Of a DNA stretch of 64,000 bases, positions 39,904-47,643 are shown in pieces. A model generated the notes under the pieces. The model made no database searches, had not been told where the DNA came from, and was given only the letters and a program-made list of their open reading frames with translations. Location of the stretch: contig NZ_BDBK01000016.1 of the NCBI RefSeq assembly GCF_001612945.1, positions 1-64,000 of the forward strand. Reading direction: 5' to 3'. Position numbers and translations under genes: made by a program. Source of the stretch: Nocardia inohanensis NBRC 100128. GTDB lineage: Bacteria > Actinomycetota > Actinomycetes > Mycobacteriales > Mycobacteriaceae. How positions within the stretch are numbered: position 1 is the first letter of the stretch; each line of letters begins with the position of its first letter.

Positions 39904-40586
39904 CTCGGGCTACCGCCGCGATATTGCCCGGCCAGATGCCACCGCCCGGTGAAATTATTGAACGGCCCCCCGACGATCTGACTCGTCCATTCGATGACGA
40001 AATTGCCTGCCGCGTCGATGGTTCCATTGATCTGACCGGTCTTGCCCGGGAATCCGCCGCCCGGTTTCGGTGCTCCCTGATTGAAGACCTGGTTGTTCCA
40101 GGTGACGCCGAGACTGCTCAAATCCCCGGAGAGCCGCCCGTTCTCGGCGAACAATCGCGGCACCGAAGTCCCGGACCCGGTCTGCGGATCGGTCGGATTG
40201 GTGGCGGTCGCGAAATCGACGCCGTAGAAACGCACCGGCGTGGTGACCCGGCCCGAGACCGCATTGCCCGCGCCGTCGAACGCCGCGGCCGGCTGCGGCT
40301 GGTAACCGCCGCTGATCAGCCCGCCGTCACTCCCCGCCGACAACGGGGTGACGGTCTGATCGCTGCACCCCGAATCGCTGTTCTGGAGATACGGCCCGCT
40401 CGCATCGCCGGTGGGCAGGATCATCCGGAAGAAACTCCCGGTCACCGCTCCGTTCGCGCACACACCCGGCGACAGCGCGAACAGGCCGTCGAGCGGCGCG
40501 GGGTCGGCCTGCGCGGCGGGCGCGGTCAAAGCGGTGAGGCCCAATGCGGCCAAGGTCGCGGCGAACCGGTACGAATTCCGTCCCAT
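39900..40586 (-). CDS. Secreted protein sharing a domain with the nearby lipoprotein
   Basis: This 228-residue protein has a signal peptide (MGRNSYRFAATLAALGLTALTAPAAQADPA, cleavage after AQA). The remaining roughly 200 residues match the N-terminal domain of the lipoprotein encoded 1 kb downstream; shared segments include SGGYQPQP, NPTDPQTG, FNQGAPKP and GGPFNNFTGRWHLAG. It has two cysteines, near CANG and SGCSD. The start at 40586 is chosen for the signal peptide. It is the first gene of the operon and overlaps the next by four bases. The function is unknown; paralogous domains suggest two copies of one envelope-facing module. Confidence 0.75.
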   Translation of the reverse strand: MGRNSYRFAATLAALGLTALTAPAAQADPAPLDGLFALSPGVCANGAVTGSFFRMILPTGDASGPYLQNSDSGCSDQTVTPLSAGSDGGLISGGYQPQPAAAFDGAGNAVSGRVTTPVRFYGVDFATATNPTDPQTGSGTSVPRLFAENGRLSGDLSSLGVTWNNQVFNQGAPKPGGGFPGKTGQINGTIDAAGNFVIEWTSQIVGGPFNNFTGRWHLAGQYRGGSPR

Positions 40587-40782
40587 GACGTGATCCCTCG
40601 ATTGATTCGGTGCTGATTTACTCCAACTTTTCGGACAGCACACACATGGCAACTCGAGTCGGCGGTGAAGTCGCCGTTTGCGGTCACGGTGAATCGAATC
40701 CGGGAAAATCAGCGAATATCCCGGGATCCGCACGGGCCATTAGCCGCCGATTAGAAAAGCGTTGGGCCGCAGCCGGATCGTC

Positions 40783-41478
40783 ATGGGCATGAAGCGTCCG
40801 CTCGCCCACGCACTCCTCGCCGGCCTGCTGGTGATCCTCGCCACCGCCGCCGGTTCCGTCATCGCCCGCGCCACGCCCAACGGCTTCCGTGATACCAGCT
40901 ATGTCATCGAGGGAGCCCACTACAAGATCCAGGTCCCGCACGTCGATATCGACGGCGCGGACGGGCCGTACTACCTGGCCCGGGAGGAGTTCGATACCGC
41001 CATGCGCGCCTACGCCGACGTGTACGCGTTGCGGACGGCGAGCGATCTGCGGGGCGATACCTCCAGCAATTACGTCTACATCGGCGCTCACGTGCTGAGC
41101 GCCAAGCTGGGCGTGAACTTCATGTACACGCACGGGGCGCATCCGTCCGAGGAGTACGTCACCCACAACACGAGTACCGATACCGGACAGGCGATTACGC
41201 TGCCGGATCTGTTCACCGATCTGAACAGCGGGCTGGACAAGCTCTCCGACTACGCCAAGGCCACCCTCGACGCGAAGTACGGCGCGGGCAGCTATTGGTC
41301 GCCGGGCATCGCGGCCACCGAATCGAACTTCCAGAACTGGACGGTCTCGAAGGATGGTCTGCGCATCTACCTCGGCGAGGTCGTCTCGCACGCCGCGGGC
41401 AATATCGTCGTCACCGTCCCGTGGTCCGAGCTCGGCAACCTGCTCAAGCCGCAGATGAAGACCGTGCTCGGCGCCTGA
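40783..41478 (+). CDS. Secreted DUF3298 (RsiV-like) protein
   Basis: The 231-residue protein has a signal sequence (KRPLAHALLAGLLVILATAAGSVIARA) followed by a domain fitting DUF3298, the RsiV/PdaC C-terminal fold. Matching parts include the YVIEGAHYKIQVPHVDI entry, a GVNFMYTHGAHPSEEYVTHNTSTDTGQAITLPDLF segment and the C-terminal LRIYLGEVVSHAAGNIVVTVPWSEL. RsiV-type domains bind lysozyme or act as anti-sigma sensors. No cytoplasmic anti-sigma part is present here, so this is only the secreted module. The ATG at 40783 or 40789 both fit; a TTG-type extension upstream is less likely. Its partner is unknown. Confidence 0.7.
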   Translation: MGMKRPLAHALLAGLLVILATAAGSVIARATPNGFRDTSYVIEGAHYKIQVPHVDIDGADGPYYLAREEFDTAMRAYADVYALRTASDLRGDTSSNYVYIGAHVLSAKLGVNFMYTHGAHPSEEYVTHNTSTDTGQAITLPDLFTDLNSGLDKLSDYAKATLDAKYGAGSYWSPGIAATESNFQNWTVSKDGLRIYLGEVVSHAAGNIVVTVPWSELGNLLKPQMKTVLGA

Positions 41479-41530
41479 CCGGCCCGGCGCTCCGACACGC
41501 CGCCCATCGCCCCCGGTAAGCTCGCGTTTC

Positions 41531-42166
41531 GTGCATACGAACGGGCGCCGCAAACTGGGGGTGATGGGCGGTACCTTCGATCCCATCCACCACGGGCATC
41601 TGGTCGCGGCCAGCGAGGTCGCGCATCGCTTCGAGCTGGACGAAGTGATCTTCGTACCGACCGGCCAGCCCTGGCAGAAGGCGGATCGGTCCGTCTCACC
41701 CGCCGAGGACCGCTATCTCATGACGGTCATCGCCACCGCCTCCAATCCGCGCTTCTCCGTCAGCCGCGCCGACGTGGACCGCGGCAAGGAGACCTACACC
41801 GTCGACACCCTGCGTGACCTGGCCGAACTGCATCCGGACGCGGATCTGTACTTCATCACCGGTGCCGACGCACTCGCCAGCATCCTCACCTGGCAGGATT
41901 GGTCCGAACTGTTCCAGCTGGCGAAATTCGTCGGAGTGAGCCGTCCGGGGTACGAATTGAACATCGACCACCTGGCCGACCACCTTCGCGACTACCCCGC
42001 CGACGCCGTCACCATGATCGAGATCCCGGCCCTGGCCATCTCGTCGAGTGAATGCCGGCGGCGGGCGGGCGAAGGCCGGCCGGTGTGGTACCTCGTCCCC
42101 GACGGGGTCGTGCAATACATATCGAAACGGCACCTCTACGTGCCGGGTCGCAACGGGAAGGTGTAG
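41531..42166 (+). CDS. nadD: Nicotinate-nucleotide adenylyltransferase NadD
   Basis: The 211-residue enzyme shows the nucleotidyltransferase motif GGTFDPIHHGHLVAA near residue 13, the SAEDRYLMT segment near 56, and the late ISSSECRRRAGEGRPVWYLVP near 170, all usual for NadD. It converts nicotinate mononucleotide to its dinucleotide for NAD synthesis. The GTG start at 41531 has TAAGCT eight bases upstream, consistent with a near-leaderless message. It begins the conserved block nadD-rsfS-gpgP-octT-degV found in mycobacteria, with four bases to the next start. Confidence 0.93.
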   Translation: MHTNGRRKLGVMGGTFDPIHHGHLVAASEVAHRFELDEVIFVPTGQPWQKADRSVSPAEDRYLMTVIATASNPRFSVSRADVDRGKETYTVDTLRDLAELHPDADLYFITGADALASILTWQDWSELFQLAKFVGVSRPGYELNIDHLADHLRDYPADAVTMIEIPALAISSSECRRRAGEGRPVWYLVPDGVVQYISKRHLYVPGRNGKV

Positions 42167-42170
42167 CAGG

Positions 42171-42587
42171 GTGAGCGCATCGGTCGAAGCTCTGGAGATG
42201 GCGAAGGTGGCCGCACTCGCGGCCGACGAGAAGCTGGCCTCCGACGTGGTCGTGCTCGACGTCTCCGAGCAGCTGGTGATCACCGACTGCTTCGTGATCG
42301 CGTCGGCGCCGAACGAACGTCAGGTCAACGCCATCGTCGACAATGTCGAGGAGAAGCTGCGCGAGGCCGGATACAAGCCGGTGCGCCGCGAGGGCACCCG
42401 CGAAGGGCGTTGGGCGCTGCTCGATTACGTCGAGATCGTGATCCACATTCAGCACAATGACGAGCGCGACTTCTACGGCCTGGAGCGGCTGTGGAAGGAC
42501 TGCCCGCAGGTGCCCGTCGAGGGACTCGGCACGCCGCGGCCCGCCGACGAGACCCAGACCGGAGACGAAGAGGCCGGGGACGAATAG
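42171..42587 (+). CDS. rsfS: Ribosome silencing factor RsfS
   Basis: The 138-residue protein matches RsfS (Iojap family). Its segments ASDVVVLDVSEQLVITDCFVIASAPNERQVNAIVDNVEEKL, REGTREGRWALLDYVEIVIHIQHNDERDFYGLERLW are diagnostic. RsfS binds ribosomal protein L14 and blocks subunit joining when nutrients run low. A GTG at 42171 follows the nadD stop by 4 bases. The acidic C-terminal tail of about 20 residues extends beyond the usual length. Its stop overlaps the next start by one base (TAGTG), so translation is coupled. Confidence 0.93.
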   Translation: MSASVEALEMAKVAALAADEKLASDVVVLDVSEQLVITDCFVIASAPNERQVNAIVDNVEEKLREAGYKPVRREGTREGRWALLDYVEIVIHIQHNDERDFYGLERLWKDCPQVPVEGLGTPRPADETQTGDEEAGDE

Positions 42588-43246
42588 TGAGCAAGATGGC
42601 CGGCGTCCGCCGGTTGATCCTGCTGCGGCACGGGCAGACCGAATGGAACGCCTCCGACCGCATGCAAGGCCAGATCGACACCGAACTCAGTGAAATCGGC
42701 CGGCGGCAGGCCAAGGACTGCGCCCCGGACATGGCGTGCAACGACCTGATCCACATCGTGTCCTCGGATCTCAAGCGCGCGCACGACACCGCGCTCGCCG
42801 TCGCCGATCACGCCGCCCTGCCCGTGCACACCGATCCGCGCCTGCGCGAAACCGATCTCGGGCAGTGGGAGGGCATGGATCACCACGAGGTCGACCGGCT
42901 CTACCCCGGTGCGCGCAAAGCCTGGCGGCTGGACCCCACCTGGACCCCGCCCGGCGGCGAATCCAAGCTCGAGGTCGGCGCGCGAGCGCTGCCCGTCGTG
43001 CAGGAACTCTTCGCCGAGCGCGAGGACTGGCCCGGCCGTACCATTCTCCTGGTTGCGCACGGCGGGTTGATCGCGGCGCTGACCGCGGCTCTGCTCGACC
43101 TGCCGCCCGCGAATTGGCCCGCCATGGGTGGACTGGCCAATACCAGCTGGGTGCAGCTCACCAGCCACGGTCCGAGCTTCGAGCAGCCCGGCTGGCGCTT
43201 GGATGTGTGGAACGCGTTGGCGAAGGTTGCCCCTGATGTCCTCTGA
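42587..43246 (+). CDS. gpgP: Glucosyl-3-phosphoglycerate phosphatase GpgP
   Basis: The 219-residue protein is a histidine phosphatase with the catalytic LRHGQTEWN near residue 13 and the partner His in LLVAHGGLIAAL near 150. Closest recognised relative is M. tuberculosis Rv2419c (GpgP). Shared features include RMQGQ(I/L)DTELSE(I/L)GR, IVSSDLKRA, LRET-LG-W-G and ANWPA(M/L)GG. GpgP dephosphorylates glucosyl-3-phosphoglycerate on the route to methylglucose lipopolysaccharide. The GTG at 42587 overlaps the rsfS stop; an ATG nine bases on is possible. The next gene starts within its last 11 bases. Confidence 0.87.
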   Translation: MSKMAGVRRLILLRHGQTEWNASDRMQGQIDTELSEIGRRQAKDCAPDMACNDLIHIVSSDLKRAHDTALAVADHAALPVHTDPRLRETDLGQWEGMDHHEVDRLYPGARKAWRLDPTWTPPGGESKLEVGARALPVVQELFAEREDWPGRTILLVAHGGLIAALTAALLDLPPANWPAMGGLANTSWVQLTSHGPSFEQPGWRLDVWNALAKVAPDVL

Positions 43247-44108
43247 GAGTCCCGCGGACGACCGGCAGGTCTCCGACGAGCTGCTGCGGCAGGCGAGCGA
43301 GGTGAAGCAGGTCCGGCAACTGCCGGACACGCTGTTCGGCGCGCCCGCGGCGAAAGCCGAAGCGGCGCCGGAGCGTTCGGGCGAGCGGCCGGTGCTGCTC
43401 GTCATCGCCGACTCGCTCTCCTACTTCGGGCCCAAGGGCGGGCTGCCCGCCGACCATCCCCGGATCTGGCCCAACCTGGTTGCGGCCGAACTGGATTGGG
43501 ATGTCGAACTGGTGGCGCGCATCGGGTGGACCAATCGCGACGGGTATTGGGCGCTGATCAACGATCCGCGCATCTGGGCCACCGTGCCGCGCGCCGGGGC
43601 GGTCGTATTCGCCACCGGTGGAATGGATTCGCTGCCCTCGCCGCTGCCCACCGCCTTGCGCGAGATGATCCGCTACGTGCGGCCCTCGTCGCTGCGGCGG
43701 CAGGTGCGCACCGCCTACAACTGGTTGCAGCCGCGGCTGTCCCCGCTCGGCTGGCCGGTGGCCCTGCCGCCGTCGGTGAGCGTGGACTACCTGGAGCAGG
43801 CGCGAAACGCGTTGGCGCAGTTGCGGCCCGAACTGCCGTTCGTCGGGACGCTGCCCGCCGTGCATCAGTGCGATGCGTACGCGCGGGTGCACAGTGGGCG
43901 CGATCCCATGGTGCAGGCCGTGCAGCAGTGGGCCGACGCGCACTCCGTGCCGCTGGTGAACATCGGTGAAGCCGTGTACGACAACGTGTTCAACGGGCCC
44001 GCCAATCCGGACGGCATCCATTGGGGCTGGGACGGGCACACCGCGGTCGCCCGCGCCATGGTGAAGGTGCTCGCCGAACTCCCGGCCCGCCAGGTCCGGA
44101 CTGCATGA
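43236..44108 (+). CDS. octT: OctT-like SGNH acyltransferase
   Basis: The 290-residue protein belongs to the SGNH-hydrolase group. The catalytic Ser is in VLLVIADSLSYFGPKGG near residue 54, and the Asp-x-x-His pair is in PDGIHWGWDGHTAV near 265. The position just after gpgP matches mycobacterial OctT (Rv2418c), which octanoylates a glucosylglycerate precursor of methylglucose lipopolysaccharide. I infer the same role. Its ATG lies 11 bases before the end of gpgP. The N-terminal 45 residues are hydrophilic and less conserved. The degV gene follows after 53 bases. Confidence 0.8.
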   Translation: MSSESPADDRQVSDELLRQASEVKQVRQLPDTLFGAPAAKAEAAPERSGERPVLLVIADSLSYFGPKGGLPADHPRIWPNLVAAELDWDVELVARIGWTNRDGYWALINDPRIWATVPRAGAVVFATGGMDSLPSPLPTALREMIRYVRPSSLRRQVRTAYNWLQPRLSPLGWPVALPPSVSVDYLEQARNALAQLRPELPFVGTLPAVHQCDAYARVHSGRDPMVQAVQQWADAHSVPLVNIGEAVYDNVFNGPANPDGIHWGWDGHTAVARAMVKVLAELPARQVRTA

Positions 44109-44161
44109 GGGCTGCGCCGCTCTCAGCGGTCGTGCCCCGGCACGGAGAGGTCCGCTAGCCC

Positions 44162-45004
44162 ATGGCCGTGGTGGTTGTCACCGATTCGTCGGCCAGTCTG
44201 CCCGCCGCGCTCACCGAGGAACTCGGCGTGATCGCGGTGCCGCTGCACATCCTGGTCGATGACCGGGAGCTGCGCGAAGGCATCGACACCGGCGATATCG
44301 ACTACGGGTCCTCGCAGGTCACCACCTCGGCGGCGTCGCCCGGGGAGCTGCGGGAAGCGTACGAGCGGGCGCTCGAACTGAGCGGCGGCGACGGCGTTGT
44401 GGCCGTGCATATTTCGCGGCAGCTCTCCGGGACCTGGGAGGCCGGGCGGCAAGCCGTGCGGGATATGGACGCCTCCGATCGGGTGCGGCTGGTCGATTCG
44501 CTGAGCGCGGGGCTGGGGACCGGGCTGCCGGTGCTGGCCGCGGCGCGGCGGGCCCGCACCGGTGCGGCGTTGGATGTCGTCTACGACGCGGCCGTCGCGG
44601 CGGCGGGGCGCGGGCGGGCGTTCATCGTGGTCAATCGCACCGAGCAGTTGCGGCGAGGCGGGCGATTGAGTACCGCCGCAGCGTTTTTCGGGACCGAACT
44701 GGTGACCAAGCCGATCCTGCAAATGGTGGAGGGGCGGCTCGAACTGCGGGAGAAGGCGCGGACCCGGTCCAAGGCGTTCGTCAAGCTCGTCGCGGCGGCG
44801 GTGGACGCGGCCGGGGAGGACGGCGCGGCGGTGGCGGTGCAGCATCTGGGGGCCGAGGAGGCCGCGCACACCATCGCGGGGCAGCTGCGGGATCTCGTTC
44901 CGGGCATTCGGGAACTCATCGTGGCCGAATTCGGGCCGACGCTGGGCGTGCACCTGGGGATGGGAGCGGTCGGGGCGCTCGTCGTGCCCGGTGGCTGCGG
45001 GTGA
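44162..45004 (+). CDS. DegV-family fatty-acid-binding protein
   Basis: The 280-residue protein matches the DegV family. VVVTDSSASLPAALTEELGVIAVPLHI opens the N-terminal lobe, then TTSAASPGELREAYE, VAVHISRQLSGTWEA, a linker, and LRRGGRLSTAAAFFGTELVTKPIL. DegV proteins bind fatty acids and can act as the substrate-presenting part of a fatty-acid kinase. Order nadD-rsfS-gpgP-octT-degV is the mycobacterial one. The next gene in M. tuberculosis is eis; here an auxiliary tryptophanyl-tRNA synthetase occupies that place. Confidence 0.88.
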   Translation: MAVVVVTDSSASLPAALTEELGVIAVPLHILVDDRELREGIDTGDIDYGSSQVTTSAASPGELREAYERALELSGGDGVVAVHISRQLSGTWEAGRQAVRDMDASDRVRLVDSLSAGLGTGLPVLAAARRARTGAALDVVYDAAVAAAGRGRAFIVVNRTEQLRRGGRLSTAAAFFGTELVTKPILQMVEGRLELREKARTRSKAFVKLVAAAVDAAGEDGAAVAVQHLGAEEAAHTIAGQLRDLVPGIRELIVAEFGPTLGVHLGMGAVGALVVPGGCG

Positions 45005-45041
45005 GCGCCGGATCACGGGTGCTCTCGGGGCGGTCCGCTGC

Positions 45042-45053
45042 TACGGTGGATCG
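45042..45053 (+). promoter_or_regulatory. Leaderless-type -10 for the trpS leader peptide
   Basis: TACGGT at 45042-45047 is followed by six bases and then the GTG at 45054. The transcript would therefore start at the leader peptide's first codon. This supports the leader being translated. Confidence 0.5.
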
Positions 45054-45095
45054 GTGATCCGCATTCGACAGGCATGGTGGCGGCTGCTCCGGTAG
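45054..45095 (+). CDS. Trp-rich leader peptide of trpS
   Basis: A 13-codon open frame (GTG to TAG) encodes MIRIRQAWWRLLR, with two adjacent Trp codons at 45075-45080. It lies 94 bases before trpS and overlaps no gene. Tandem Trp codons close to the stop are the hallmark of ribosome-controlled attenuation. When charged tRNA-Trp is scarce the ribosome stalls here and alters downstream RNA folding. This control is known for the auxiliary Trp synthetase of Streptomyces. The -10 hexamer is 6 bases upstream. Confidence 0.7.
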   Translation: MIRIRQAWWRLLR

Positions 45096-45131
45096 CCCGA
45101 TCACTCATGTCCGCGGGCTGTACGCAGCCCG
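45094..45131 (+). promoter_or_regulatory. Mutually exclusive attenuator hairpins
   Basis: The central CGGGCT (45114-45119) can pair with AGCCCG at 45094-45099, which overlaps the leader stop codon, or with AGCCCG at 45126-45131. In the second case the arm extends to a perfect 7-base stem CGGGCTG/CAGCCCG with a TACG loop. A ribosome at the stop codon would mask the first site and favour the second hairpin. No T-tract follows, so the block may be at transcription or at translation. Confidence 0.65.
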
Positions 45132-45188
45132 TGAATGCCACTCCAGCGGAACCGGTTTCGTGCAGCCCCACTCCAGGAGAGCCGCACC

Positions 45189-46241
45189 ATGACCATTCCA
45201 TCCGATTCCTTCACAGCAGCCGCCGAACGCAGCACCGCGCTGGCCGCCGATATCGCCGCCGATCCCTCCGGGTATCGCGTGCTCACCGGCGAAAGGCCCA
45301 CCGGGGCACTGCATCTCGGGCATTACTTCGGCACGATCGCCGAGCGGGTGCGCCTGCACGCCCTCGGTGTCGATACCTTCGTCATCCTCGCCGACTATCA
45401 GGTCATCACCGACCGGGACGGGCTCGGGGCGGTCCGGGACAATGTGCACGGGGCGGTGCTCGACTACCTGGCGGCGGGGATCGATCCGGCGCGGGCGACC
45501 ATCTTCACGCACTCCGCGGTGCCCGCGCTCAACCAGTTGATGCTGCCTTTCCTGAGCCTGGTGACCGAGGCCGAGTTGCATCGCAACCCCACGGTGAAGT
45601 CGGAGCATGCCGCGGCGGGGCGGGCGTTGAGCGCGCTGCTGCTCACCTATCCGGTGCATCAGGCTGCCGACATCCTGTTCTGTAAGGGCAATCTGGTGCC
45701 GGTCGGCAAGGACAATCTTCCGCACATCGAGTTGACCAGGGTGATCGCGCGCCGGTTCAACGAACGCTACGGACCGGTCTTTCCCGAACCGCAAGCCCTG
45801 CTCACCACCACCCCCGAAGTCCCCGGCCTGGACGGGCGCAAAATGTCCAAGAGCTACGGCAACGCCATCTCACTGTCGATGAACGCCGACGAGACCGCGG
45901 CCCTGATCCGCCGCACCCCAACCGATTCCGAGCGCCGCATCACCTTCGATCCGGAGGGGCGGCCCGGCGTATCCGCCCTGCTCACCACCGCATCGCTATG
46001 CACGGGAACCGATGTCACGGTGCTGGCCGACCAGATCGGCGACCAAGGCTCGAGCGCGCTCAAGAAACTCACCACCGAAGCCGTCAACACCTACCTGTCC
46101 GCTCACCGCGCCCGCCGCGCCGAACTGGCCCGCGATCCCCACCTGGTCAGCGACATCCTGCGGGCGGGCAACGACCGTGCCAACGCCATCGCCGACCGAA
46201 CCCTCACCGAAGTCCGCACGGCCATGGGAACCATCTACTGA
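45189..46241 (+). CDS. trpS: Auxiliary tryptophanyl-tRNA synthetase
   Basis: The 350-residue class I synthetase carries the HIGH-type motif in RPTGALHLGHYFGT near residue 37 and the KMSKS loop in DGRKMSKSYGNAIS near 217. The xRPTGxLHLGH form is characteristic of the second, auxiliary class of Trp synthetases. Some of these resist indolmycin and related inhibitors. AGGAGAG precedes the ATG at 45189. It sits alone between degV and comEA, and its own attenuator leader precedes it. Whether a housekeeping trpS exists elsewhere cannot be seen here. Catalytic function is secure; drug resistance is inference. Confidence 0.9.
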   Translation: MTIPSDSFTAAAERSTALAADIAADPSGYRVLTGERPTGALHLGHYFGTIAERVRLHALGVDTFVILADYQVITDRDGLGAVRDNVHGAVLDYLAAGIDPARATIFTHSAVPALNQLMLPFLSLVTEAELHRNPTVKSEHAAAGRALSALLLTYPVHQAADILFCKGNLVPVGKDNLPHIELTRVIARRFNERYGPVFPEPQALLTTTPEVPGLDGRKMSKSYGNAISLSMNADETAALIRRTPTDSERRITFDPEGRPGVSALLTTASLCTGTDVTVLADQIGDQGSSALKKLTTEAVNTYLSAHRARRAELARDPHLVSDILRAGNDRANAIADRTLTEVRTAMGTIY

Positions 46242-46346
46242 CCTGCCCGAACGGCGTTTCTCCACAGGAGAAACGCCATCCACAGCTTTCCTGAAACCCC
46301 AGGTCGGCGCAGCAGTGGACAGGGCTGCGTCCCTACCGTGGCACCC

Positions 46347-47378
46347 ATGTCCCGCACCCATCGCGAACCTGGTTCGACCGCACCGGAATTCACCCAGACC
46401 CGTCCCCACCGCCCCCGTTGGGACGACGAATCCCTCGACGACCTCGAACCCGACCCCCGCCCCGACCCACCCCCACCCGCCTGGCTCTCCGAACCCACCG
46501 GCCCCCTGTCCCTCTGGCACGAACGCCTGGTCCCCGAACGCTTCCGAGGCACCCGCTGGGACCCCGGCCCCCGCGGCGTCCTGGTCCTCACCGCCATAGC
46601 GGGCCTCGTCATCGCATTGACCGCGACCATGGCAATGCGCGACCAGCCCACGGTCCGAGCCGTCCCACCGATAACCCCTGCCGCGAGTATCGACTCCGGC
46701 GCGGAAGCCCCTGCGGCAGCAGGAACTCCGGCCACCGCGCCCGGTGCTCAACAACCCGCTGTCGCACGCCCACACGACTCGCAAGCCGGCGGCCCGGCCC
46801 CCGGAATGCCGGCCGCGAATGCCGGAGCCGGCACGATCACCCCACCGGGAAGCAACCCCGCCGGCGGCTCCGCGGCCGCCCCGAGCAGCCACCCCGCCAC
46901 CCCCGAAATAGTCGTCAGCGTCGTAGGTCTGGTCGAACGCGGCGGTCTCCTGCGCTTCCCACCCGGCGCCCGCATAGCCGACGCCCTGAAATCCGCCACC
47001 CCGAAACCCGAAGCCGACCTCACCGGCCTCAACCTCGCCCAACCCCTCTGCGACGGCGACCAAATAGTCATCGGCCGCACCGGATCCCGCCCCACCGTCC
47101 AGCAAATCGGCAGCACCGTAGTCAACGGCCCCACCCCCGTATCCGCCGTTTCCGGCTCGGCCCAACCCCGCCCCTCCGGCCCCGCCGCGAAGACGAACCT
47201 CAACACCGCAACCGAATCCGAACTCGACGCCCTCCCCGGCGTAGGCCCCGTCACCGCCAAAGCCATCCTCGAATGGCGCACCAAACACGGCCGCTTCACC
47301 TCGATCGACCAACTCTCCGAAATAGACGGCATCGGCCCCACCCGCCTCGCCCGCCTCCGAAACGCGGTGACGATATGA
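46347..47378 (+). CDS. comEA: ComEA-like DNA-binding competence protein
   Basis: The 343-residue protein has a proline-rich cytoplasmic leader, one membrane segment (GVLVLTAIAGLVIALTATMA near residue 77), and a long Ala/Pro/Gly linker. A SLBB-like domain follows (VVSVVGLVERGGLLRFPPGARIADALKSA). The C-terminal helix-hairpin-helix (NLNTATESELDALPGVGPVTAKAILEWRTKHGRFTSIDQL) binds DNA. ComEA captures DNA outside the membrane for uptake through ComEC, encoded next. The ATG at 46347 is chosen; a GTG at 46338 is possible. A 265-base gap follows before comEC. No other uptake genes occur in the window. Confidence 0.88.
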   Translation: MSRTHREPGSTAPEFTQTRPHRPRWDDESLDDLEPDPRPDPPPPAWLSEPTGPLSLWHERLVPERFRGTRWDPGPRGVLVLTAIAGLVIALTATMAMRDQPTVRAVPPITPAASIDSGAEAPAAAGTPATAPGAQQPAVARPHDSQAGGPAPGMPAANAGAGTITPPGSNPAGGSAAAPSSHPATPEIVVSVVGLVERGGLLRFPPGARIADALKSATPKPEADLTGLNLAQPLCDGDQIVIGRTGSRPTVQQIGSTVVNGPTPVSAVSGSAQPRPSGPAAKTNLNTATESELDALPGVGPVTAKAILEWRTKHGRFTSIDQLSEIDGIGPTRLARLRNAVTI

Positions 47379-47643
47379 CCGGCATTCGCCGCACGGCTCC
47401 AGAGCGCACCGGGCCGATCGCCCAGCCTCTCGTCGCCACCTGCCAACCCACGTGGAAGAAGGACGAATCACGCTGTCGCCCAGCCGGTGCAGTCGATGTC
47501 GGCCATTGGCACCGGTTCGGGCCCGATCTCACGGTGGGCGTTTGCGGACACGGCCGAACTCCGTCTGCCGGCGGACTCGGCACGCCATGTGGCAGTTCGA
47601 CCGCGCCCGGTGAGTCGCCGCCGAACTCATACGGGGTGAGGCG
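47379..47643. other. Noncoding gap between comEA and comEC
   Basis: This 265-base stretch holds no convincing gene, and comEC does not extend into it. I see no clear terminator. A promoter for comEC could lie here, but none is obvious. Confidence 0.5.
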
